Shown one piece after another: positions 19,322 through 31,300 of a stretch of DNA of 64,000 nucleotides. Source of the DNA: Telmatactis stephensoni (taxonomy: Eukaryota; Cnidaria; Anthozoa; Actiniaria; Isophelliidae); NCBI GenBank assembly GCA_029948255.1, contig JALIZF010001464.1, positions 62,001 to 126,000 on the forward strand. Reading direction: 5' to 3'. Under the pieces are notes generated by a model. It was not told the origin of the DNA, made no database searches, and was given only the letters and a program-made list of their open reading frames with translations. Position 1 is the stretch's first letter. Each line of letters opens with the position of its first letter. The position numbers and the translations under genes were made by a program.

Positions 19322-22300
19322 TTAATCCACCTCACTGATTCTTAGTGCATTAGATTGACGATTAATAAACCTGGGATCAAAAATATCAGTTACTGCTCTA
19401 GAGGGAAACTCCAGCGCCCCTTTCAAGGTTGGACCATCGGGAAATACTTTTAGTCTTGTTTTAATGAAAAGGTTTTGAGTAAAGCTGTTTTGTACTACGG
19501 TAACACTTCGTTTTAGAGTTCTTTTGAAGATGCTTCTGAATATCACGTAAGTAAAAGGATTGGCGACGAAGCCGCTTACAGCCAGTTTTGTAGCAAGCAT
19601 GTCAGCTTTGCGGTTCGGTAAGACTTCAAAGTAGTGACAGAATAAACGAACCTGCGAAATAAACGTTAAGAAAACGTTAAACATGCTTCCAGTTGTTGTC
19701 CATTTGCAGCGCAAACGAGGTCGAGAATTACGCGACGTTTACGATTAACTCGTACGTTAGAGTAGATTTCGTATGACTGTGAAAACGGCAACGCACGGTC
19801 ACGGCATGTGTTGTAGATGTAGTAATGGTACAAAGACTTGTGTAGGAGGATTTATTGAACATGCAACTAACCCCACGTGAAGTCGGTGGGAAGAATAAGT
19901 CCACAATGCATTGCGATCCTTACATACGTCATACTATAACATCCCCTCTTTTATATATTAACTTGAACAAATAACAATAACATATCACTAGATTGAATGT
20001 CTTCCAATAGGGCTGGTTCCAAGATGTCCTTGGGAAACCAAATATATTAAAAACTAAATATATCAAAAAAATTAGAAATATTTATATCACTTAAAGTTCA
20101 TTTCTTTTGTTAGTCTCTGAATCTTTCTGGGGTTTTCACAACTCTCCCAGATCTTGTGGTCTGCTGTCCTGAATGGTCTGCTGTGTCTGTTGTGGGTTCC
20201 TGTCTGGATGGCTGCATTGTTGGCACTGGCAGACATGTCTGAGTTGACAGTGGAGGCGCACTTACTTCTGTTAGCAGCGGTGGCTGTGAATCTGTTCCAT
20301 CTTGTCTTGGGCGCAGATGCTCTCTAGTGCGTTGATATAGTGCTCCATCTATATCGACTAGGTATGTCCTTGGTTCTCTGATTGGGTTAGGTCTGTTTAA
20401 AACCATGCCCTGCTGCCAGATTCCCTTCAAGGTGTTGCGGACAAACACTGGTTCTCTGTTATGCAGTGGTCTTTTGTCTCTACCTGCTTTGTTGTTAAAG
20501 AACTCAGCTTGCTTGAGTTGTCTGTACTGGTTTGCTTCAGCATGTTTCTCACTATCTGGATGTGATGATCTCAGTGAGGACTCACTGCTTGGTAGTATCT
20601 GTCTTGGTTTTCGGCCAAATAGCAGCTCATACGGTGAAGGTAAACGGCTGTCGAGTGGTGTTATGCGATATGTCCATATGGCTGTGTATGGGCATTGTTT
20701 CTCTTCAATCGCCTTTCGAAGTAATGCTTTGCACGTTCCAACTGCCTTCTCAGCAAGGCCATTTGTTTGGTGATGGTATGGTGAGCTGTAGTTAATTGTG
20801 ATTCCTCTCTCTTCACAGAACTTCTTAAATTGTCCACTGATGTACTGAGTTCCACAGTCTGCAACTATGACTGTTGGTAAGCCATATTCGGCAGTGATAC
20901 TAGTAAGGTGGTTGCAAACAGTGTTGGCTGTCATGTCTTTCAGAAGGCGGATGACAGGAAATCTTGAGTAGTAATCAACAACTATTAGATATTTCAACCC
21001 ATTAAGTTCAAATATGTCAGTTCCTAGTTTCTGCCATGGACGAGTAGGCAGATCAGGTTGCATGATGGGTAGCTTTGCTTGAGCTGGTTGATATTTATTG
21101 CAAATTTCACAGCTTCTCACCATTTGTCTAATGTCGTCTGAGATTCCTGGCCAGAATACAGTTTCTCTGGCCAGTAGTATGCATTTTGTTTCACCTTGAT
21201 GGCCTGTGTGTATGATACTCAGTACACGTTTCCTTAGTGAAGTTGGTATAAGTATCTTATCCCCTTTCAGTATGAGACCATCTTCCAGAACAAGGTCATG
21301 TCTGAAGTTCCAGTAGTCCTGAACCTCAAGGGGGCATTGTCTTCGATGCGCTGGCCATCCTTTGTAGATGATATCTTTAAGCATACTCATGGTCGTTTCG
21401 GTAGCTGTTCTAGCTTTGACTAGTTCAGTGTCAATTGGGCAAGTAGTGTTAGTAACAAAGTGAATATTGCGATGTTCAGAGTGATTATTGTCTCTCTGGA
21501 AGCACACCCTCGAAAGCGTGTCAGCTACAGGGATGTGCTTTCCTGGTTTATACTTAACTTCCACATCAAATCGCAGGCATCTGAGGAGTAACCGTTGTAG
21601 ACGTGATGGGGTTTCTGCAATGTTCTTCTTGAATATGACTTCTAGGGGTGAATGGTCGGTCTCAACTATCACGTGTCTCCCAAGGAGATAGTACTCGAAC
21701 TTTTCAAGACCATACATTACTGCTAGGCACTCCCTTTCAATGTTGGAGTACTTCTTCTCTGCATCTGTCAGAGATCTGGAGGACATGGCAATGATCTTTT
21801 CTTGACCATTAGAGTCAACTTGTCTGATCCATGCTCCCAGACCCTCCTGACTTGCGTCAGACTGGAGAATTGTGGTGGTCATTGGACTTGGGTCATAGTA
21901 AGCTAGAATTCGTACAGTGCAGAGTTCTTCTTTAATTTTGTCCAATGCTATTTGATGGTGTTGTTCCCATCTGAAATGTACATGTTTCTTCGTCAGTTGT
22001 CTAAGTGGTGCAGCAAGCTCTGCTAGTTTAGTTGAGTAACGGTTTAGATAAGTGATTGTTCCTAGGATGCTCAAAAGCTCTTTGACGTTTGTAGGCGGTT
22101 GTAAATTCTTGATTGCCTCAAGTTTGGTTGTAGAAGGCTGAATACCTTCTGAGGTAATGGTGTGGCCATAGAAGTTGACACTTGACTGTTTGAATTGAAG
22201 TTTTGAAGAGTTGAGGCCAATATTGTTCTTTCGTGTGGCCTCTAGCATGTTGATGAAGGCTTTGTCATGTTCCTCTTGTGAGGAGCCGGTTATCAAGATA

Positions 22301-25300
22301 TCGTCAGCAATACCAGTGACATTAGGTATGCCTTGGTATACATCATCTAGCTTTCGTTGGAATATGTCCTGTGAGACATTGACACCAAAGGGTAAGCGAT
22401 TGAATCTGTAGCGACCAAAGGGGGTATTAAATGTGCATAGGAGGCTCGACTCGTCGTCTAGCTCAACATGGTAATAGCCCTTCCGTGTGTCGGCAACTGA
22501 GAAGTATTTCTTGTTGTGTAACTGAGGTAGGATCTCGTCGATTGTTCTAGTGTAGTAGTGTTCTCTTCTTATGTTGTTGTTGAGATCCTTAGGGTCCAGG
22601 CAGAGTCTAACCTTTGTCTTTCCATCTTCCGTAGTGGTAATGTTGCAGACGATGGAGTTAACCCAGTCGGTAGGTTCGGTTACTTCAGTAATTATGTTAT
22701 CCTCGATCATCTTGTCCAACTCAGCTTTGTAATGGGGTAATATGTGTACAGGCACAGTACGTGGTGGATGTATTACTGGCTTGGGGTTGTCGACTAGTTG
22801 TATATGATATTTCTCCCCTGGAAAACGTCCGACCTTGTCGAAACAGTCCTTGTATTCTTCAAGGATGTTGGATTTTAATAATTTTCCTTCAGCTGCCCTA
22901 GACTGTGTTGGACGTGGTTCCTCTGATGGTTTTGGTGTATTGATGCTGTGTACTTTCACAGTGATAATCTCTAACTGTTGGGATTGTTTGCAGCCGATCA
23001 TGGAGGGGCTACCAGAGGCTTCGACAATGTTGAATTGAGTGGTAATGGATTTGTTGTTGACTGTAACTTTCAATGTAGTAACTCCCAGGTTTTGAATTGA
23101 GCTTCCGCCATAGGCTTTCAGAATGCTGTTAGATTGTTCAATAGTCACAGGAAATGGTAGTTCTTGAAGGTCGTCAGTTGTGATAACACATGTATCAGCG
23201 CCTGTGTCTACTTTCATCTTAATCTTGTGTTTATCGTTTAACTTGACGTTGGCATATATTCGATTGCAGTGGTTATTGATACTATCTACTGTGTGTTGTG
23301 ATTCTACTGAACCAATAAAGACATCAATCGGTTCAGTATGCTCAGTGCTGTCATCCTCGTAATCTTGTGCAAGTGTGCTATCAACTTCTTGTAAATGTAT
23401 AGCTTGACCTTGGTAGTCAGGGCTATCAACTATTTCTTGTACTTCTTTCATTCGCTTTGTCATGCATACTTTAGCAAAATGTCCCATTTTCCCACAATAT
23501 TTGCACTTTTGGTGGGCAGCTGGACATACAGCGGATTTATCGTGTTTGTTACCACAACGGAAGCAGCCATTGACTTTGAAGTTGAATTTCCGTTGCTGTG
23601 GTTGAGCGGCCCTTGCTGGCTGTCGGCTTCGGGATTCCTGTGGTTTGGGACTTGTTGTTTTGCTTCGTATTGAGTGTGTTTCGTGGCCGTCAGTTTCGGT
23701 GCCTTGAGCGATAACTTCCATTTGGGCTCTTGTGCTTTCTTCTGTTTTAGCGAGATCATACACTTGCTGAAAGGTTAGCTTATTCCCGAGAGATATAGCG
23801 TCCTTTCGGGCTTTATCGGATTTAATGCCAAAGACCAAGGTGTCACGTAGTGTCTCGTCTTTGAACTGTTGATCATAACCGCCGTCATCAATGAGACTAC
23901 GTGCTTTTGTTACAAATTCCTCTAATGGCATTTCTCCTTGTTTGAGACTTCGAAGTTGGAATCGTGCTAGGATGTGATTGCTCCTCGGCTTTGTGTAGGT
24001 TTCCAGATGGTCAAACACTGGATCTAATTTCAAGTTGTCGCCTTCATTGGCCCACGTGGCTGTGTTGTATATTTCGAGGCCTTTATCGCCGATCCATAAT
24101 AGCAGAAATCGTACTTTCTTTTGCTCTGACGATTTGTCTAATGGGCCATCAAATATTAGCTGGCATTTTTGTTTGAAAAGTTTGAACCGTTTGTGGATGT
24201 CGCCGGGATTCGTCCAGTCCATCTTTGGCGGCTCGAATCTGTCCGCCATAGTGAAGCTACGAGTTGAATTTTTTGTTTAAAAGTAACGCTGTTGAAGTTG
24301 AATCTTGAAGTATCTTGAATGATGATGTCTTACTTACAATCTTCCACGTTCTGACACCATGTTGTAGATGTAGTAATGGTACAAAGACTTGTGTTGGAGG
24401 ATTTATTGAACATGTAACTAACCCCACGTGAAGTCGGTGGGAAGAATAAGTCCACAATGCATTGCGATCCTTACATACGTCATACTATAACAGCATGGTT
24501 AAGGCAGGAATTTCGAATGTTTTTATAGACATCACGGCACTGACACGGTCACGGTACGGCGCGGTCCGTTTGACACTCAAACGAAATCTGCTCTATGTTC
24601 GAGTCATTTTTACGTTCTGCATGTCTCATTGACACTACAGAGCTCACAGTAATTGGCGTACAGTTTTCATGATACGTGTCTCTGCTATAGGAAGAAAAAG
24701 CTAAAATCAATAAACACTGAGGGTTGGTAAGTCTTATATTAGAGACCTTTGGTTGCACGTACGTTTACCGCGAACCGCAAACCTCTGGGAATCACGTGAC
24801 CAGATATGCGCCACGTTTGAAGTCAAATCTTCACGTTTTCGACGACAAGAGGTAGGTTTTCGCGTAAGTCATTTACCTCAGCTGTTTTTTTTTTTTTTTT
24901 GCCTAAATATTTTGTTTTCCCTGGTATGTATATTACTGGTAAACAGACATAACCCTTTTCTTTCATTTCAAATGAATTTTGATACTAGTATTCAAAACTC
25001 AACAGTCATATTTCGCTTCGAGTTCAGAGAAGATCACAGTCTAGAAATCCAATATGGCGGCTTGAAAAGAGGACATTCTGATACAACAAAACCTCACTAT
25101 TCGGGGCGCTTGTCTCTCAGAGTTTATGAATTTTTTTTTCTTATCCAGAGAGAACTATATACCACATATTTAGCGTGTACTATCAATGGCGCCTTTCCGT
25201 TGGCCTGAGTTGAGACACGATAAGTTAAGCTTATATAGCCCTGTTGGTGTCGAATCGGAGGTTGCTTCTTGCAAGCCAGAAAAACCTGCAGACTGGGATG

Positions 25301-28300
25301 ACATCGCTGCAAATCTCAGTTCAGCCTTTTCAACGAGAAAGAGTAAAATAGAAATTCAGTAAAGGACGTGGAGCCAGGGAAAGAGTAGACCTGATTACTA
25401 AATCAAGTTAAAAACGAAGATGCGAAGTCACTGAAAAGGTAAACATAACTGCATTATGAAGCTACATGTACAGTCTTTAATAGTTGTATGTTTGATTTGG
25501 TTTACTGCAGTCTAAGCTATAGCCGCAAATAACTTTAATTTCCCATTTATTAAGTCCGTTTTTGTATTATTTGAAAAGGTCAGGCACTGAAGAAGAGTAT
25601 ACAGAGGTAAAACAACTCAGTATTGCAGACTATAGGAGAGACATGAGCCAATAAAAGGTAGCCAGAAAGAAAAAAGAAGAAGAAGATCGCAAAAAGGGAG
25701 AGGTGATGAGACGTGCAGCACTGAAAAGATTGAGCAGTAAGTTTTGAACAAAATATATGTAATATCTATTGCTATTTTGTGAGCTTATGCTGATTATAAT
25801 GGAGTGTAAAATGCGCGACCTCGACCCTCTACTTACAGACTTTGATTTTTCACTCGGCGGGTGAGTCATTATGTTCAGGGTTTTCTTCGTCCGTCACAAA
25901 ATGCAGACACATTAAGGACGGTCGAAAGCCAATCTCGCTGTTATCTTTTACTCAATCTCGGACGCTCTGGGTACGCTCTGGATTGTCTCTTACTGCGCAT
26001 GCTCGACGAAATAACAGTTATTTCGACGAGCATGCGCAATTATGAAGAACTGCTTTGGGAACGAGCTAGGTCGGTCGAAAGCCAGCCGCGTGAACTTTCA
26101 AACGAGCATCTTGTTACTCGTCAAGACAAGGGTGAAAACGCATTGCGCATGCTCCAAAAATTGGGCGGGGAATTTGTAGACGCGTTCGTGTTTACAAATA
26201 AAAGTACCGTCCATTCAACTGTCGTGTATTATGCGAATTCCTTGTGTATTATTTGACTACGGAAAGATAACAACTAAAGCGATGTTTTAGGAAAAAATAA
26301 GCACTAACTTTTCACGGATAGTCTTAAATTTCAAGATTTACTAAACTTCCAATGGTTTTATTTAAAACTTCCGAGTATGCGCAATGCGTTTTTCACCTGT
26401 GTCAGCCGTCAATTCTTACCGTCAGTGGTAACCATGTCAACAGGAATATGAACGACACCGATGCAACGAAATTCGCCATTTGTTGCTCCTTCTTAGCAGC
26501 AATGCAACTTTTCAGTGAGCTTCTAATCTCTGATGGAACAACCCTACAAACTCTTCGCTTTAACTTCCAAACCAGTGAAAACACGATGACATTAGAAACA
26601 AGCATGGTTAGTATTACAATTGATGCAATTGTGCCAAGAATTAGAATAAAGATTTTGTCTGTATGATGTGTGGAATACCAGTCGAAATGACAGACGTATG
26701 ACCCGCCTTGACTCAGTGTATAGTTGCCAATACCCATAAATGGGAGAGCAGCGACGATGCCGCAGAATGTCAAGATGGTGACACAGATTGCTCGAGCAAG
26801 GGTCGGTGAGGCTGCGGTCTTGTAGAAGAAAGGTTTGTACAGAGAAACTGTTCGGTCTATAGCCATAAATGTGACGATGGAACCAGAACAGATACATGAC
26901 GCACTTGTGAAAAAGGCCTGAAAAAAATAACAATGATAAATGAATAATACTGAATGTTCCAGTTAAGCACATTCTCCACTCATCGCAGAAAGCACTCACA
27001 GCGACCATTTTTACTTGCTGCGAAATTTTGAACAATAGATTTTATTCCGAACGAGTACTGGCTGCCGGCTCGCTGCGACTAATTTCTGCGATGAGTGGAG
27101 AATGGCCTTTAGACTGCCAGGTCAGTCATTTGATCCACCGTACCAGAATTGTTGTTAGTGGCCATTTGCACCTGTCTTTGCTCATTTAAATGAATAATGA
27201 ATGAATGGTGAATGTCTCTTGATGGTGAATGGATGGATGGGTGGATACTCTCTTGGTGTATATAAATGAACAGATGAATAAACGAACGAATGAATTAATG
27301 AAGGACAGAAGGAAGGAAGAAAGGAATGAGTGAATGAATGGATGGATGGATAAATGAATGAATAGATGGATGGATGGACGAACGAAAGAACGAACGAACA
27401 AAGGAATGAACGAACGAGCGAATGAATGAATGAATGGATGGATGGATGGATGGATGGATGAATGAATAAATGGATGGATGGATGGACGAACGAAAGAACG
27501 AACGAACGAGCAAAGGAATGAACAAACGAACGAGCGAATGAATGAATGAATGAATGGATGGATGGATGGATGGATGAATGAATGGATGAATGAATGAATG
27601 AATGAATGAATGAACCGGGACTAATGAACAAAAGAACACCATGCGATAGTCAGTAATGATGAATAAAATCAAAATCAAGCTAGCCCAGAAGTCCCTGAGC
27701 TGCATGGACCCACTTTTATCAGCGCGAGAAAACAATGAAAAGATAAGATTTTGATCGAACAATCTAAAAATATGTTTTCGCTTGCATGGAACCTTTCAGA
27801 GCAGCTGTACTTATCCAAACACTTCCGCGCAATGAAAGTAAGGTCTTTCATTTGGCTAACCTTGCATTTCTAATTGCAAATAAATCATATGTCGAAATAA
27901 GTGTTAGAACCCCCCACTTGTATGCATGCAATAGAACGTACGTTTTATATTAATTTTTGGAATTGTTTTAGTCGAGTTAACGGATAAACTTCCCTGTATT
28001 CATAATAGTTCTGCACATTTGTAAAAACAGACTTTATTATTGCATTCAAGTTGAATATAACGAGTGAAATAACACCAGCATGGGATTTATATCATCAATG
28101 CTGTTAAATGAATTTTACATTTGCCGCACGGCAGGGACACTTTAAAAAGAGAAGTATAGTTCAACTTTCTAAACGTCCAATTTTTGGCGTTTACTTTTTT
28201 GGTCCATTTTTGGCGTTGTAAAAATGCGGGAAGAACCCTTTTTAATTTAAAGAAAGAAAAATGGTCTGATCGTTAGCTCGTTTTAAGAGACACCAAAACA

Positions 28301-31300
28301 AGCTGTTAAACGTCCTGGGGGATATATAGTATTGACTGATAAAACATTAACAATACTATCTTCTAAAACAAAAAGGCTTTTTATCTCCGACACACTTAAT
28401 TACTATTCGCCGCAGTTAATATTGATGAAATACTAGAAGGTATCCAATTACAAAGCGATCATTTATAGTTCTCGCTGTACCATTAACAATGAGCTATTCT
28501 GTTATGACTATCGGTAGTTATTAATAATCACACCTTCTTATCTCATTGACCCCATATAGAGTTGCACTTTATTAACATTTATGGATGCAGTAAAAATAAA
28601 ATTATCTGAACTAACATTCAAAATGTATATATTCAATGATGCTCCTAAAACTAAGCTTGCCAGAGTCAAGTGGGTTGATATATCGGAATCATATCCAGAT
28701 TTTCAGCTGAAAAGGCGCGGAAAAGATCGTCTTCGTCTACGGCAGTAAGAGATAAAAGTAGTTATCCCTCTTGTTTTTATCCAGTTCCAACGTCAAGCAA
28801 ATCAGAACAACTGCAATATGAACAACACAACTTTTGAGAGTCAGAAAACCTTCGTGATGGAACTTTTGGAAACAGATGTGGACTTTCGAAACTTCTTTGT
28901 TTCTGTAGTGGGCATTAATGTGGTTGGTTCTTTTTTGGCGCTGTTCTTAAATGTGTTGATCATCTTAACGTTTATAAAACTGCCGTCTTTACGTACACCG
29001 TCCAACACACTCATTTTGAACCTAGCCATTTCTGACTTTGGGGTTGGTTTGGTGGTACAACCGGCATCGGTTTTCAGCATGCTCGGTGAACTAGAGAAAA
29101 ACCTTTCTTGGAGTTCAATGAGTGACGAAGCGGTCAGCAAGGCATCACCTTTACTGGTCAATGTATCGTTCTTAACAGTCTTTGCTATCACTGTCGATCG
29201 ATTTCTGGCACTAAGTTTACATCTAAGGTACCAGGAACTCATCACAACTAAGCGTTCCTTTATCGTTGTAATAATGATTTGGATTTTATCCTTTTCGTGG
29301 ACTTTTGTCCTCCTTCAAGGCAAATACATCGCCCAGGTCATTGATCTAAGTTTCACATTCTTTGTCATTCTTCTGACGATATTGTTAATGGTGAAGATTT
29401 GCCGTGTCGTCCGTCGCCACTCAACCAAGATGCAGCAACAATCAGCAACATTGCTCTCAAATATGCCGAGATACAAAAAGTCGGTCAATACGATGTATTA
29501 TATAATTGGGACCTTTTTTGTGTGCTATTTTCCTTTACTGTGCACTTTTGTTGTCGCGAAGCTAATTCTAGGAAAAATAGTCAAAGAACTAATGTATGCA
29601 TATTATCTGACTTCTTCACTTGTGATGGCGAACAGTGTTCTAAACCCAGTCATATATTTCTGGAGAATTCAAGAAATGCGGAATGCTGTTGTTAAGCTGT
29701 TACGAAGTGCTTGTTGTCGATAAACTTAAACGCAAGAAAATACAAAACAAACGTTCGCCTACAGTCCAGACCCAGGCCTCTTTTTACCCCGCTCCGCTTC
29801 GGTAAAGCAGAGTCCAGAAGAACTAGCATGTGCATGCGTTACATGAACGAATCAGACACCGTAAAATTTGGGTATGATCTAGTTACAAGGCTTTTTGACA
29901 AGTTATACAGGGCTTGGATTTGCTCCAATTTGGGTAAAAACGTGCATGTGCTTCGTGCAAGTGAAGGCATACTTCACTGGTTCGATAAATTCGTTTTCAA
30001 AATATGCCCCATATAGCAGACTTAATTCAGATAACCTTTCGTCTAACCCTTCGTAAACAGCAGCCATATTGAACGATAGCTTTGTAACCAGGACACACCA
30101 AAATTCTACGGTGTCTCATTGCATTTGTTCATTGAAAGCATGCGCAAGTTCTTCTGGACTCTGTTTTACCGAAGCTGGGCGGGGCAAAAAGAGGCCTGGG
30201 TCTGGACTAGGTTCCAATACTGCTCGATTCTCACCAGTTTGATACAGGACGGTTTGATTCTGTTAAAGTGTTGTTTAATGTACTGACTAGTTGAACACAA
30301 CCTTTAGATTGTTCCACTGATGGACAGTATGGTATACGTAGAACGCATGTATGAGTTCTGAAATATCATTTTTGGAGACGAAGGGATAAATGTCACTTTT
30401 CATTTATTCATTTGTTTTACCGTTTTCTTAATTGAAAGAAAATAATGAGCATGTACTTCTAGTAGCGGATTTTGAAGAGATTCAAAAATCATGATTAAGT
30501 CAAAAGGTTTTTGCGTAATGAGGTTTCAAAGAGATTTTCACCGATGTTTCGTCAGTACTGCTTGTTTTTAACCATGCAATCAGAAGCGAGATATTTAGGA
30601 CTATTCATACAAATCTTATTTTAAACCGCGCGACTTAGTTGAATAAGTCGCAACAAGAGACCATAATACTAAGAGAGCGAAACTCAGCATTGATGTTTGT
30701 GCGATGTTGGTGGCGCCTTAGGCTATTTTTAGTAACTTTGCCATCGCGCGCGCAAGGCACTTAAACAATAGAACTCAAACGGTCCCTTCCGCCTTAGTCG
30801 CCGCGAACATCGCACAGACATCAATACTGAGTTTCGCTCTCTTAGTATTATGGTCTCTTGGTCGCAAACCTCACCAAGAAACCATATTATGGTCTCTTGA
30901 CCTCACCGATTAAACGACACTTTTAGTGCATGTAATAAAGACGCAACTTGGCAAAAAACATAAGCATAACTACTAGGTCTGAACTAACTGCTGTCCTTGT
31001 CCTTGCACATCCTCGTTGCCAGGCCCTTCACAAAAAGGATTTTTCCGTCATATATTCTCGTCCCCAGATCCCACTCATTCACCCCACTCCTACAACGGGG
31101 AGGAACGACAACCGAGGAGGATCTGGGGAGGAGAATGATTTTTCCGTTGGAAAGCTACGAAAGTCCTGGGAACGAGGATGGTCCTTGAATCGATAAAACT
31201 GTAGTATATAAATGTCATTTAAAAAGAATCTTAGCTTTGGACTGATGGGCATTTATTCCATCAACTATATGCCCGGTAGCCGCCACCTAGCATATTGATG

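Larger units (their letters stand above)
19809..24492 (-). mobile_element. complete Ty3/gypsy-type LTR retrotransposon, 4,684 bp
   Basis: Two 133-bp direct repeats flank a single long Gag-Pol frame. The element has TG...CA ends, a primer-binding site, a purine tract and a 5-bp target duplication. The two LTRs differ at only two positions (about 98.5% identical), which points to recent insertion. It lies in intron 2 of the GPCR gene on the same (minus) strand as that gene. The domain order protease, RT, RNase H, integrase is that of Ty3/gypsy elements (Metaviridae). No envelope-like frame was seen. Confidence 0.95.
19759..24594. mobile_element. MITE (AGAGTAGATTT family) split by LTR retrotransposon
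   Basis: The left half 19759-19808 starts AGAGTAGATTTCGTATGACT; the right half 24498-24594 ends CAAACGAAATCTGCTCT. Together, without the retroelement, they make a unit of about 147 bp, the size of the copies at 10592 and 54062. The retrotransposon and its duplicated GCATG sit inside it, so the MITE was there first. Confidence 0.8.

Noticed and set aside
24753..25208. 151-codon plus-strand frame
   Set aside because: Runs through a T17 tract, no domains, and lies in an intron of the GPCR without splice support.
27182..27762. Ser-Phe-Ile-His-rich frames of about 150 codons on the minus strand
   Set aside because: Produced by a tetranucleotide satellite open in all three frames; no gene context.
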